Assembly: GCA_030448265.1 (NCBI GenBank)
Contig: JAUJNG010000004.1
Location: forward strand, 83,061 to 147,060
Direction: 5' to 3'
DNA: 64,000 bases
Source of the DNA: Abditibacterium sp.
Lineage (GTDB): Bacteria > Armatimonadota > Abditibacteriia > Abditibacteriales > Abditibacteriaceae
Shown: in pieces, positions 43,219 to 52,685 of the stretch
Layout: each line of letters opens with the position of its first letter
Numbering within the stretch: the first letter of the stretch is position 1
The notes under the pieces: generated by a model
Told to the model about the DNA's origin: nothing
The model's input: the letters and a program-made list of their open reading frames with translations, nothing else
Database searches by the model: none
Position numbers and translations under genes: made by a program

Positions 43219-44450
43219 ATGCAACCTGTCACGCTCAAAACCTGGATTTTCCGCCTCGGCACCGCTGTCGCTCTCGTCGCGGCGCTGTGGGCGCTGCAAT
43301 TATACGCTCTCTCCCCTCGCTCAACGACTACTATTATACGCTCTCCTCGCTCAACGACTACTCGTTCTCATCAACGCCGGAATCGCCGTGATTCTGGCGG
43401 TCAGTTTGAACCTCATCAACGGCATTACCGGCCAGTTTTCGCTCGGACACGCCGGTTTTATGGCGATTGGAGCCTACGTTTCGGCCGTTCACCAAGGAAA
43501 TCGGCGGGCAAATCCTGATCCTATTTCACCAAGGAAATCGGCGCAAATCCTCGATCCCATCAATTTCGCGCTGGGAATCACCGTCGGCGCTTGCGGCGGG
43601 GCTGGCGGGGATTTTAGTCGGTCTGCCCTCGCTGCGGCTGCGCGGCGATTATCTGGCGATTGTGACTCTGGGTTTCAACCAGATCATCGTGTCGATCATT
43701 CGCAACCTCGAAATCGTCGGCGGCGCGTCGGGCTACACCGACATTCCGCGTTTCACCTCCTTCGCGTGGACTTTCGCCCTCGTTTTTGGCTGCATTTTGA
43801 CGGTGCGAAACATTGCGGTGTCGAATCTGGGCCGCTCGATGCGCGCGGTGCGCGACGATGAAATCGCGGCGGAGGCGGCGGGCATCAACACCACGCAGAT
43901 CAAGGTGCTGGCGTTCGCGTTTTCGGCGATGTGGGCGGGCGTCGCGGGCGCTTTGCAGGCGCATTTCATTCAGGTCGCCAACCCCAGCGATTTCACCTTT
44001 TTGCGCTCGGTCGAAGTGGTGGTTTCGGTCGTTCTGGGCGGCCTGGGTTCGATTACCTGGAAGTGCGCTGGCCGCCGTCGGCCTGCGGGTTTGGAAGAAG
44101 TGCTGCGCGACGTGCCTGGCGTGATCTGGACGAGTCTGGGCCTCATCGCGCTGGCGACGATCCCATATTGCGTTACCGTCGCGCCATCGCGCTGGCGGGA
44201 TTTTACCTGCGCCATCGCGCCGCCATCGGGCGCGGTTTTGGGGGCGTCGCGGGCTGGCTCGTCGGGCCGGTTGTGGCGCTCATTGTGGTTGCGGCGGCGT
44301 ATTTTTTGCGCGCGGCGCCTACGATTTCTGGCGCAAAAGCAAAGGCGCGCTGCGTTACCTGCTTTACGCGCTCATTCTCATTGTTCTGATGCTTTTGCGG
44401 CCCCAGGGCCTGCTGGGGCGCGGCGAGTGGTCGCTGCGCCGCGATCTGGA
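43219..44450 (+). pseudogene. livM: LivM-type permease, broken by duplications and indels
   Basis: LivM homology is spread over three frames: MQPVTLKTWIFRLGTAVALVAALWALQL (frame 1), then LINAGIAVILAVSLNLINGITGQFSLGHAGFMAIGAYVSA (frame 2), then LAAGLAGILVGLPSLRLRGDYLAIVTLGFNQIIVSIIRNLEIVGGASGYTDIPRF ... VVSVVLGGLGSI (frame 3), with further shifts near 44057 and 44091. Two near-tandem duplications (about 34 bp at 43309-43371, about 37 bp at 43490-43563) and short single-base indels explain the shifts. The C-terminal LLYALILIVLMLLRPQGLLGRGEW is at about 44353-44430 and is partly repeated downstream. Either a decayed gene or a misassembled stretch. Confidence 0.85.
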
Positions 44451-44607
44451 CTCATCGCGCTGGCGACGTATTGGAGTTACCCGCGCTCGATCGGTCACAG
44501 ATGAACGTGCAGGGTCGTCGGGCCGGTTGTGGCGCCGCGAGGCGCGTATTTTTTCCAATTCCAAAACGTTACCTGCTTTACGCGCTCATTCTCATTGTTC
44601 TGATGCT
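44353..44607 (+). repeat. 41-bp direct repeat and shuffled livM fragments
   Basis: A 41-bp sequence (starting CGTTACCTGCTTTACGCGCT) occurs exactly at 44353-44393 and 44567-44607. The fragments CTCATCGCGCTGGCGACG (44142 and 44451), GTCGGGCCGGTTGTGGCG (44261 and 44517) and ACAGATGAACGTGC (44497 and 44638) are also repeated in the same order around it, so the end of livM looks copied in pieces up to the start of upp. Confidence 0.85.
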
Positions 44608-44683
44608 CGTCCAGACGCGGCTCGCGGCGCTACTACGACAGATGAACGTGCCTGCGGTTCCATTCCAAAAAAAAAGATTTTTC

Positions 44684-45340
44684 ATGTCCACCCTTCCCAC
44701 CGTCACCGTTCCCGATCACCCGCTCATCGCCGACGCGCTCGCCACCTGCCGCGACAAAGACACCGGCACCGTCGCGTTTCGCGCCGCCGTGGTTTCACTG
44801 GGGCGCTGGCTCGGCTACGAAGCGTGCCGCGACTGGCTGCCTACTCTCAAAACCCGCGTCGAAACCCCGACCGGCGCGACGGCCCTGGCGCGGCGCGTCG
44901 ATGAGAGCGCGGGCGTTGAAATCGTGCCCATTCTGCGCGCGGGGCTGGCTTTGGTCGAGGGCGTGCTGCCTTTGCTTCCCGCCGCGAAGATTTTGCACGT
45001 CGGCTATCGCCGCGACGAAGAAACCGCGCGCGCCGTGTGCTATCTCACTGGACTGCCCGAACAGCTGCCGCTCGGCACGCGCTATCTGATTCTGGAGCCG
45101 ATGCTGGCGACGGGCGGCACCTTGATTCAAGTTCTCGATGCGATGACGCGAAGCGGCGCCGATGTTGCGTCGGTGCGGGTTTTGTCGATTCTGGCGTCGC
45201 AAACCGCGCTGGAAAACATCGGCGCGAAGCATCCCCATGTGTCGATCTTTTGCGCCTCCGTCGATCCCAAACTGAACGAACGCGCTTTCATCGTTCCAGG
45301 ACTGGGCGACGCGGGAGATCGAGCGTTTGGGACGGAGTGA
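44684..45340 (+). CDS. upp: Uracil phosphoribosyltransferase
   Basis: Pyrimidine salvage: uracil + PRPP to UMP. 218 residues from ATG 44684, the normal Upp length: VTVPDHPLIADALATCRDKDTGTVAFRAAVVSLGRWLGYEA, VPILRAGLALVEGVLPLLP, VGYRRDEETARAV, the PRPP loop EPMLATGGTLIQVLDAM (GG-T type) and the C-terminal VPGLGDAGDRAFGTE. The frame is open upstream but that part is livM debris. No regulatory PyrR site is visible. Confidence 0.95.
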   Translation: MSTLPTVTVPDHPLIADALATCRDKDTGTVAFRAAVVSLGRWLGYEACRDWLPTLKTRVETPTGATALARRVDESAGVEIVPILRAGLALVEGVLPLLPAAKILHVGYRRDEETARAVCYLTGLPEQLPLGTRYLILEPMLATGGTLIQVLDAMTRSGADVASVRVLSILASQTALENIGAKHPHVSIFCASVDPKLNERAFIVPGLGDAGDRAFGTE

Positions 45341-45393
45341 GCGCTGGCAAACGTCCTAATGCAACCGTTTCGCGCGCGCTTCCTCTAAAAAGC

Positions 45394-47402
45394 GTGTTTC
45401 GTTTTCTCGTTCCTTTTCTGCTGCTCATTTTGACCCTGATCGCCCACGCGCAGGGTTTCAGTTTCCTCGACGACGAGGCCGAACCAGGCGGTTACGACGT
45501 CACCGCGCAAATCACCGCGCCTGGCGCCGAGTTTTTGCTGTCGCGCGCCGAAAACGGCGACGGCTACAGTCTCAAATTCACGCCGCAGGCCCTGCAATTG
45601 TGGAAAATCAAGGCGAAATTGCCGTCGCTTCTGGCGCAGTCGGCGCTCCATTCGCTCAAGTTTCCGGCGAATTTTGTGGCGCAGCGACGCGGCCCGCGCT
45701 GGCGCTTCATCCTGAACGGCCAGACCGCGCTCGAAGCCGAAGACGATGCCTTTTCCGAAGGCCAAATCGGCACCAAAGGCGGCGTGAAAGGCGCGCGGGT
45801 GCAGCCCATCGAAGCGATTCGCTTCGAAGACGATTTCATGCGTGTGGCCTCGGAAGTCGCTCTGAAAGAGGCCATCGCCAACCCGCGCGCGGGCGTCAAA
45901 ATCGCCGGCGTGCAGGGCGAAGAAAGCATCTGGAGCGTCGCGGCGGGCCGTTTTGCCACCACCGGACTGACGGAAAACACCGAAGCCCAGGTCGCTCAGA
46001 GCGCCAATCCTTTCGCGTTTCGGCCCATGAACGCGGGCGAAAACTTTCGCTCGCGGGGCGCCCATTTTGGAGCGATTATGTGGCCTCGGTTTCGGTCGCT
46101 CCGCAGGGCGCCAGCGAGATTGGGCTGCTGGTTTACGCGCAGGACGCCAAAAACTACCTCGGAATGTTCTGGAGCGACAAGGCTGGTCCGCAACTGCGCG
46201 CGGTCGTGAATGGCAGCGCGAGGATTCTGGACTCCGCGCCCAATTTTGGGCCGTTCGAGGCGAATCAGTGGAACCGTTTGCGCCTTCAAATCGCGGGTGG
46301 CCAACTGCGCGGTTTCATCGACGACGCCGAAGTGGTGCGGGCGCGAACCGGACTTTTCGGGCGCGGGCAAATCGGCTTAATGGCGAAACTGCCCGTCGCC
46401 GGAGACGATAAAAAGGGCGTCGGCGCCGTCTTCGATGACGCCGAAGTGCGCTCGATTGGGGATTTTTACGACGATTTCTCGCGCGTGGTGCCAGGGCGCT
46501 GGAACACCATCGCCGGAAAGTGGAGTTGGAGCGGCGCCGCGCGGCCCGCCGACGCGCGCGGCGCTTACGGCGTGATGGGTGAGGCGAATTGGACGGGATA
46601 TCGCGTCGCCGCCAACCTCCGAATTCCCGCCGATGGCGCGGGCGGACTGTTGCTGCATCACATCGCGGGCAAGGGGGCGTATTTACTGCGCGTTTCCGGC
46701 TCCAAAGCCAAAACGCCAGGCGCGGGCATGGCGCAAATCGTCCTCATTCAGGGCAATAAAACTCAGGTTCTGGGCGAAAGCGCGATCAAAAACCGCTTCG
46801 ACAATTCCAATTTGAGTTGGAGTTTCGGCGGCGAGCGCGGCCATTTGAGCGCCAAAATCGGCGACGAATTGATCGTGGATGCCTTTGACAACTCGCTGAG
46901 CGGCGGACGCGCCGGAATCTACGCGCAAAACGGTCAGAAAGCGGTTGGGATTTCGAGTTTTTCGGTCGAGTGGCCGCAGAAAACCTCCAACTGGGCCAAA
47001 GTTCCGGCGCTTTACGAAGTCGATCAGCAGGCGCAGACGATGGGCGCGTGGTCAACCCAACAGGGCTTTTGGAGCGCGAACGCGCCAGGCGCGCCCGCCA
47101 CCAAGGACAACGCGGTATGGCACAAAGGCGAATTTTTCGGCGATGAAGACTTGCGCTTCGCTCTACCCGATTTGAGCGGGAATAAAACCATGAAACTGCT
47201 CTTCGCCGGCAGAAACGGCGCGCGTTTGACGCTGACGCTGGCGGGCAAAGACGAATTCAGCGCGAGTTTGAACGACGGAAAGAAGAATTGGGAAGCTAAA
47301 GCGCCGCTAAAAACGGGCGCGCCGATGGAAATCGCGCGGCGCGGCACGTTTTTCATCGTGCGAAGCGGGGAAACGGTGGTTTTGGCGGCGCGAGTGAGTT
47401 GA
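45394..47402 (+). pseudogene. Exported LamG/concanavalin-like protein with one frameshift
   Basis: A signal peptide (FRFLVPFLLLILTLIAHAQG, GTG start 45394) and the first part (AEFLLSRAENGDGYSLKFTPQ ... IEAIRFEDDFMRVASEVAL ... IWSVAAGRFATTG) run in frame 1 to about 46050. The continuation (WSDYVASVSVAPQGASEIGLLVYAQDAKNYLGMFW ... VGAVFDDAEVRSIGDFYDDFSR ... GYRVAANLRIPADGAGGLLLHH) is in frame 3 from about 46030 to 47402. Jelly-roll, glycoside-binding-like repeats (DDF...W and GLL-Y motifs occur twice). One base change near 46040-46070 would join the parts into about 669 residues. Could be a sequencing error or a disabled gene; follows upp. Confidence 0.72.
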
Positions 47403-47423
47403 GCTTTAGGTGTTTGGCTTACC

Positions 47424-47629
47424 GCTACGCGGCCCTCACCCGCCCCTCCTGGGGTCGGGCACCCTCTCCCGCAAGCGGGAGAAGGATTAGCAGTCTTCAT
47501 CCGTCACTGCGAGGAACCGCTCAAGCAAGTAGGAAGGAACCTGGAAAGCCGGAGTGACTACTGCTAATCCTTCTCCCGCTTGCGGGAGAGGGTGCCCGAC
47601 CCCAGGAGGGCGGGTGAGGGCCGCGTAGC
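47424..47629. repeat. REP-like palindrome with about 70-nt arms
   Basis: Arms 47424-47494 and 47560-47629 pair over about 70 nt with a one-base indel (GGCCCTCACCCG, GGGTCGGGCACCCTCTCCCG, CAAGCGGGAGAAGGATTAGC). The loop (47495-47559) holds GTCACTGCGAGGAACC. Lies between the LamG-like and methyltransferase genes (convergent). Confidence 0.93.
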
Positions 47630-47638
47630 GGGTAAAGG

Positions 47639-48382
47639 TCAAACCCGCCGCGCCCGCAGCGCGATGTTATAGCTCCAACGCCCGAAACTCACGTCGAAAT
47701 CCAGCCCGCGAAGTTCGCGCAGCACCCGATAATCCTGCCAGTAGGAGCGCTTTTTGCCGAACGCATCGAGCGCGTTTTCAACGCCGTAAAGCAACGGATA
47801 AAGCAAAAATCCGCCGAACGCGACTTCTTCGACTTCCCAACTCTCGCCCAATAGCCCGCGCAATTCGTTTTCGGAGTAATGGCGATGCCAGTCGAAGCGA
47901 AAATTCTGGTAAAATCGCCCGCCGCCTGGTTTGGGGATTTTGAGGCGCGAAATCGCCGCGAAGAGCGAGTTGAGCGTGTTGTCGGGATCGAGTCCGGCAA
48001 ACAGCCCGCGATGCGGCGTCGAAAGCAGCAAAGTGCCGCCGCTTCGCGTCACGCGCGCGATTTCGCGCAGCGTGGCGCGGTCGTCGCGGGTGTGTTCCAA
48101 AACTTCTGTGAGCATCACGGCGCCGAAACTTTCATCCTTAAACGGCAGGTTCTCGCCGTTGGAAAAGACGAATTCGCAATGGGGAAATTCGTCTTTGGCC
48201 CAGCGCAGATTTTTTTCGTTGTGATCGACGCCGACAGCCTTTTCGCACTTTTTGGCGAGCCACTGGGTATAAATGCCGTTGCCGCAGCCAACATCCAGAA
48301 CCGCGTCGGTTTCGGGTAGCCAATTATAGAGCAGGCGGTAGCGGTCGAGAAGTCGTTCGCGGTAGGTGACGGGAGTGGACAC
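47639..48382 (-). CDS. SAM-dependent methyltransferase, class I
   Basis: 247 residues, Rossmann-like. Motif I VLDVGCGNGIYTQWLA (about 29-44), acidic partner AVGVDHNEKNLRWAKDEF, NGENLPFKDESFGAVMLTEVLEHTRDDRATLREIARVTRSGGTLLLSTPHRG (Methyltransf_11 pattern). C terminus longer than the core (LRGLLGESWEVEEVAFGGFLLYPLLYGVENALDAFG). Related enzymes methylate quinones, sugars or lipids; substrate unknown. The stop codon lies 10 nt from a palindrome. Confidence 0.88.
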   Translation of the reverse strand: MSTPVTYRERLLDRYRLLYNWLPETDAVLDVGCGNGIYTQWLAKKCEKAVGVDHNEKNLRWAKDEFPHCEFVFSNGENLPFKDESFGAVMLTEVLEHTRDDRATLREIARVTRSGGTLLLSTPHRGLFAGLDPDNTLNSLFAAISRLKIPKPGGGRFYQNFRFDWHRHYSENELRGLLGESWEVEEVAFGGFLLYPLLYGVENALDAFGKKRSYWQDYRVLRELRGLDFDVSFGRWSYNIALRARRV

Positions 48383-48409
48383 GGGAAATTTTCAGACGGC
48401 TTTGGGGCG

Positions 48410-49201
48410 TCACGGCGCGGCGCAGGAGCCGAACGCGCTGCTGCCGGTTGCGGCGCCGGCGGCATCGTAGAAGCGTGGCTGGCCTTCGGTGCGCGTTTTC
48501 ATCGCGCCCGCCGCCGTCTCGACCGCGTTGGCACCGATGGGATAGCGCGCGTAGGGATAGAACTTGACATGGCTATCGGCGAACTGGATATTGCCGCCGC
48601 CGTTGTGAATCTGGGTCATTTGGTCGCTGGAGGCGGTGGCGGTGACGGCCCAGAAAAAGCCGTCGCTGGGATACGCCTCATCGACCAGTAAAATCACGTC
48701 AGTCGGGTTTTGCACGCCGAATTCCGCCGCGCCGCCCAGGGTGCAGTTCATCGAATAGGAGAGTCGGGTTTCCTGCCCGTCGCGGCTCGACGGGCAAATG
48801 AAAATTTGCTCGCTTTTGAGATAGGGAAACAGCGCGCCCTGGGCGGGACGGGCTTTCGCATTGGTTCTGGTGTAGGGCGCGGTAAACTGCGCGAGCGCGC
48901 CAGGACTTCCGTCCAGACCGCTGCCGTTGACTCCGCCGACCCAGTGTCCGCCACTACCCCACTTCTGCCACTGCCCCGCGCCAGGATAGCGCTCGTCGTA
49001 ATCCTGGAGGTATTGGACGAAGCCCAGCCCCAACTGCTTCAAGTTGGAAGCGCACGAGGTGCGCCGCGCCATCTCGCGCGCCCGCGAAAACGAGGGAAAA
49101 ATCATCGAAGCCAAGATCGAAATTATGGCGATAACGACCAGCAGTTCGATGAGGGTAAAGGCGCGGCGGCGTGACGAAGAGATTTTCATCAGTGATGCCA
49201 T
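48410..49201 (-). CDS. Type IV pilin-like protein, DUF1559 / H-X9-DG family
   Basis: 263 residues. Prepilin leader and cleavage motif [28 protein letters not shown] (cleaved after Ala/Gly-like A, at about residue 14), then [42 protein letters not shown] and a large beta domain. The family's H-X9-DG signature appears in altered form as [24 protein letters not shown] near residue 200. Start taken at the upstream ATG; ATG 49189 is also possible. Paralog of the next gene. Likely processed by the prepilin peptidase (4478) and exported by a type II-like system. Confidence 0.86.
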   Translation of the reverse strand: MASLMKISSSRRRAFTLIELLVVIAIISILASMIFPSFSRAREMARRTSCASNLKQLGLGFVQYLQDYDERYPGAGQWQKWGSGGHWVGGVNGSGLDGSPGALAQFTAPYTRTNAKARPAQGALFPYLKSEQIFICPSSRDGQETRLSYSMNCTLGGAAEFGVQNPTDVILLVDEAYPSDGFFWAVTATASSDQMTQIHNGGGNIQFADSHVKFYPYARYPIGANAVETAAGAMKTRTEGQPRFYDAAGAATGSSAFGSCAAP

Positions 49202-49249
49202 GAAAAATTAGGGTTGCTCAAGAAGGAGCAAAATTGGAAGGCGATGGGG

Positions 49250-50107
49250 TTAAGGAGTTGGAGCCGCAACGGGCACTGTGGCAGGGTCAAGATTGGGGTT
49301 AAAGCAGTTGCCGAAAAGGGGAGCGCCCACGAAATAGCCGTCCGGCCCGAACGCCCTGTCCTGAAAGCGGATTCTGCCGCGCCTAGTTTCAAATTTCAGT
49401 TCGGAATTTTCGGGAGTCATCGGGAAGACTTTGAAAGGATAGGCTTTGACATGGCCATCGACAAAGAGCAGATTTCCGGTGCCGTTGTGAACTTGAGTCA
49501 GTTCGTCCGTTGACGTGCCGCCACCCGTCCTGCCCGCCGTGTAAAGATAACCGTCGTTGGCTCTTTCTTCATCGACCAGCAGGATGATTTCGGCGGGTTC
49601 TCTGATGCGCGTGTCCTTCATGCCGTTGACGGCACAGTTCATCGCGTAAGACAGGCGCTTGTCTCTGCCGCTTTTATTGGAGGGGCAAAAATAGACATCG
49701 GGAGATTTGACCAGAGGGTAAATCGCGCCGGCTTCGACGTTGGCGGCGTTGTAACCCGTCGGGCTGGCTGCATTTTCGATGGGTTCTCTGTCGCCCAGAG
49801 CGGCCAGTTTGCCGGTTGTGCCGGCGTCGGTATCGTTGGTGCCACTCACCCAGTGCCCGCCGTTCTGCCATTTTTGATACTGTCCGGCGCCAGGGAAGCG
49901 CCCGTTGTTGTCCTGCCGATACTGGGTAAAAGCCAATCCCAACTGCTTGAGGTTGTTGGAACACGCCGTGCGCCGTCCGGTTTCACGCACGCGGCCAAAA
50001 ACCGGAAACAAGATCGCTGCCAGAAGCCCGATCACGGCGATAACGATGAGCATTTCAACCAGGGTAAAGCCGCGACGCGCGCGCGGTTTGGAAACGGAAT
50101 GATTCAT
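49250..50107 (-). CDS. Type IV pilin-like protein, DUF1559 / H-X9-DG family
   Basis: 285 residues. Leader RARRGFTLVEMLIVIAVIGLLAAILFPVFGRVRETGRRTACSNNLKQLGLAFTQYRQDNNGRFPGAGQYQKW, a classic G-FTLVE cleavage site. The C-terminal VHNGTGNLLFVDGHVKAYPF is the H-X9-DG motif. About 40-50% alike in outline to the gene downstream (KWQNGGHWVSG versus [18 protein letters not shown] versus LSYSMNC), so the pair is a tandem duplication. Such proteins are abundant in Planctomycetota and Armatimonadota-like genomes. Confidence 0.9.
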   Translation of the reverse strand: MNHSVSKPRARRGFTLVEMLIVIAVIGLLAAILFPVFGRVRETGRRTACSNNLKQLGLAFTQYRQDNNGRFPGAGQYQKWQNGGHWVSGTNDTDAGTTGKLAALGDREPIENAASPTGYNAANVEAGAIYPLVKSPDVYFCPSNKSGRDKRLSYAMNCAVNGMKDTRIREPAEIILLVDEERANDGYLYTAGRTGGGTSTDELTQVHNGTGNLLFVDGHVKAYPFKVFPMTPENSELKFETRRGRIRFQDRAFGPDGYFVGAPLFGNCFNPNLDPATVPVAAPTP

Positions 50108-50283
50108 ATGATTTCTCAGAAAATGGACTCGATTGCGGTTTCGACAACCGAAACGGCGTCGTGAGGCGCAATAAACTTATTTTACCCCGATTGGAGCGCC
50201 GTCTAACGCGCCCAATGTGGTTAAGCTGCGGGCGATGGGTAAAATGAAAGCGACGCCCGCTTCGCTCTCTCGTCCCCACCATC

Positions 50284-50715
50284 ATGAACGATTCGATTCG
50301 CTTTCTTTTCGCCGCGTTCTGTTTTCTCGGCCTGACGGCCATTTTGAGCGCCGCCGCGTGGGAGTGGCGACGCCAAAAGCGCGATGCGACCATCTCGGCG
50401 CGCCATTTTCGCTGGCGCATGATTTCGGCGCTTTTGTGGACGCTAATTCTGGGCAGTCTGGGCTGGGCGATGCTGTTTTCCTGGCCCACTCGCGGTGATA
50501 TCGTGACGGCGCAGCGTTTCGGCGCGATTCTGGCGGGGGCGATGCTGCTGATGATGGTGGCCTTCGTGGTGATGATTTTCGATTTCTATCTCACCGCCAA
50601 AACCCGCCAAATCCAGAGCGCGCGCATCCAGCACGATCTGGGCGAAATCGCGCGCCAGGAACTCGAGCGCGCCCAGGCCGAAGCCCGACGCGCCCAGGAC
50701 GAGAAATCGCCGTGA
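50284..50715 (+). CDS. Small membrane protein, unknown function
   Basis: 143 residues: three hydrophobic segments (FLFAAFCFLGLTAILSAAAW, MISALLWTLILGSLGWAMLF, FGAILAGAMLLMMVAFVVMIFDFYL) and a C-terminal coiled coil (QSARIQHDLGEIARQELERAQAEARRAQDE). No family recognised. It overlaps ribD by 4 nt (ATGA), so the two are translationally coupled and it heads the riboflavin cluster; a role in flavin uptake is possible but unsupported. Confidence 0.7.
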   Translation: MNDSIRFLFAAFCFLGLTAILSAAAWEWRRQKRDATISARHFRWRMISALLWTLILGSLGWAMLFSWPTRGDIVTAQRFGAILAGAMLLMMVAFVVMIFDFYLTAKTRQIQSARIQHDLGEIARQELERAQAEARRAQDEKSP

Positions 50716-51815
50716 ATCATCGTCCCGACGACGAAAAATGGATGCGCGAGGCGCTGGCGTGGGCCTGGAAGGGCAAAGGCACGACTTCGCCGCGACCGAG
50801 TGTAGGCGCGGTTCTGGTGCGAGAGGGCCAAATCATCGGCGGCGGCCACACCCAGCGCGGCGACGGCACGTCCCACGCCGAAATCATGGCGCTGCGTGAG
50901 GCGACTCAAAACGGCGCTGATGCGCGCGGCGCGACGGCTTATGTCACGCTCGAACCGTGTTCGCACTGGGCCACGACGCCGCCGTGCTGCGACGCGCTCA
51001 TCGAAGCGGGCGTTGCGCGCGTGGTGGTGGGCGTTCACGATCCCAATCCGCTCGTGGCGGGGCGCGGCATCGAGCGAATGCGCGCGGCGGGCATCGAAGT
51101 AACTCAGGGCGTTCTGGAGCGCGAATGCGCGCGCGCGCAGGACGATTTCTTGCATCACATCGTTCACCACACGCCGTTCGTGACGCTCAAAAGCGCGGTT
51201 TCGCTCGACGGCAAAATCGCCCTCAAAAGCGGCCAGTCGAGATGGATTACCGGCGAAAAATCGCGCCAGCGCGCTCATTTAATGCGCCATCACAGCGACG
51301 CGGTTCTGGTGGGCATCGAAACCGTTCTGAGCGACGATCCGAGCCTTGGCGTGCGTCTGGAAGGCGACTGGAAGCAGCCGGCGCGCATCGTTTTGGATTC
51401 GCGGGGCCGCTTGCCGCTTGGCGCTCAAATCTGGGACGGCGCGCCGCAGTTGATTGTCGCCACGACCAACGCGGAAAGCCAGAACATCGAAAGGTTGCGT
51501 GACAAGGGCGCGACGGTTTTGGAGTTGATTAACGAACCTCAAAACAGCGACGTTGAGTGGCGGCATTTGCTAGCGGAGCTTTACGCGCTCAAAATTTTCT
51601 CGATTCTCATCGAAGGCGGCGCGCGCGTCGCGGGGAGCGCAGTTGCGGCGGGAATCGTTCAAAAAGCGGCCTTTTTCGTGGCGCCGATGTTGATTGGAGA
51701 AGGGAAATCGGCTTTGAGCGGGTTTGAAATTGGGGATTTGGGACTTGCGCCGCGACTTCGGGATGTTCAAATCGAGGAACTGGGCGGGGATGTTTTAGTG
51801 GAGGGATATTTTTGA
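50712..51815 (+). CDS. ribD: Riboflavin biosynthesis bifunctional deaminase-reductase
   Basis: Second and third steps of riboflavin synthesis. 367 residues. N-terminal deaminase: zinc site SHAEIMAL with PCSHWATTPPCC; LEP box YVTLEPCSHW; VGVHDPNPLVAGRGIERMRAAGIEV. C-terminal reductase from about 145: TLKSAVSLDGKIALKSGQSRWITGEKSRQRAHLMRHHSDAVLVGIETVLSDDPSL, then ILIEGGARVAGS. ATGA overlap with the preceding membrane-protein gene. A palindrome separates it from ribE. Confidence 0.95.
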   Translation: MNHRPDDEKWMREALAWAWKGKGTTSPRPSVGAVLVREGQIIGGGHTQRGDGTSHAEIMALREATQNGADARGATAYVTLEPCSHWATTPPCCDALIEAGVARVVVGVHDPNPLVAGRGIERMRAAGIEVTQGVLERECARAQDDFLHHIVHHTPFVTLKSAVSLDGKIALKSGQSRWITGEKSRQRAHLMRHHSDAVLVGIETVLSDDPSLGVRLEGDWKQPARIVLDSRGRLPLGAQIWDGAPQLIVATTNAESQNIERLRDKGATVLELINEPQNSDVEWRHLLAELYALKIFSILIEGGARVAGSAVAAGIVQKAAFFVAPMLIGEGKSALSGFEIGDLGLAPRLRDVQIEELGGDVLVEGYF

Positions 51816-51841
51816 TTTCGTTTGGCTTTCCCGCACTTCGT

Positions 51842-52037
51842 GCGGCCCTCACCCGCCGCTTCGCGGCACCCTCTCCCGCAAGCGGGAGAAGGAGAAACTC
51901 TCACTTTCGTGTTTTCACTGCTCGGCCCAACCCACTGCTCGGTTGAATTTGCGCATGCCACTGCTCGGTTCAATTGCGCGCGTTGTCCTTCTCCCGCTTG
52001 CGGGAGAGGGTGCCGCGAAGCGGCGGGTGAGGGCCGC
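51842..52037. repeat. REP-like palindrome between ribD and ribE
   Basis: 52-nt arms, 51842-51893 and 51986-52037, exact apart from the ends (GGCCCTCACCCGCCGCTTCG ... CAAGCGGGAGAAGGA). The 90-nt loop contains CACTGCTCGG three times (51916-51965). Confidence 0.93.
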
Positions 52038-52064
52038 GCACAGCGCGGATAGACAACACAAATC

Positions 52065-52685
52065 ATGTTCACCGGACTTATCGAACGCCTCGCCCACATC
52101 GAAACCATCGAAGAACGCGGCGAGGCGCGCCATTTCACCATCGCCGTCGCCGACGCCGATTATCTTCGCGACGCCCAGATCGGCGAATCCATCGCCGTGA
52201 GCGGCGTGTGCCTCACCGCGACCGAACTCACTCCCACATCTTTCAAAGTCTCCGCCGTCGAGGAAACGCTGCGCCGCACTTCTCTCGGCGCGCGAAAGGT
52301 GGGCGATGCCGTCAATCTCGAACGCGCTTTGCCGGTCGGGGCGCGATTGGGCGGGCATATCGTGCAGGGGCACGTCGATGGCGTGGCCGACATCATCGCC
52401 ACGCGCGACGAAGGCGAGGGCTGGTGGGTCACGTTTCAGCCGCCCTTTGGCCTGATGCGCTACATCGTGGAAAAAGGCTCGATCTGTCTTGATGGCGTGT
52501 CGCTGACCGTCGCCAACGTCGCTTACAACAAGTTTTCGGTTGCGCTCATTCCGCACACCCGCGAAGTGACTGCGGCCCGAAGTTGGCAATCGGGCGCGCG
52601 CGTCAACGTCGAGGTGGACATCGTGGCCAAATATGTCGAACGACTCACGCAGTGGGCGACGGTCGCGCGAGGAGAAAAAGAATGA
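52065..52685 (+). CDS. ribE: Riboflavin synthase alpha chain
   Basis: Dismutates two 6,7-dimethyl-8-ribityllumazine molecules into riboflavin and the pyrimidine. 206 residues with two lumazine-binding repeats: MFTGLIERLAHIE, SIAVSGVCLTATEL, DAVNLERALPVGARLGGHIVQGHVDGVADI and the second copy FGLMRYIVEKGSICLDGVSLTVANV, ALIPHTREVT. ATGA overlap with ribBA. Called RibE in Bacillus-type naming (ribC in E. coli). Confidence 0.95.
   Translation: MFTGLIERLAHIETIEERGEARHFTIAVADADYLRDAQIGESIAVSGVCLTATELTPTSFKVSAVEETLRRTSLGARKVGDAVNLERALPVGARLGGHIVQGHVDGVADIIATRDEGEGWWVTFQPPFGLMRYIVEKGSICLDGVSLTVANVAYNKFSVALIPHTREVTAARSWQSGARVNVEVDIVAKYVERLTQWATVARGEKE

Noticed and set aside
43219..44450. Programmed frameshifting in livM
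   Set aside because: There are several shifts, each explained by duplications or single-base indels, with no slippery site plus pseudoknot pattern.
50100..50712. FMN riboswitch before the riboflavin genes
   Set aside because: No RFN-type conserved boxes or terminator switch were recognised before ribD or ribE.
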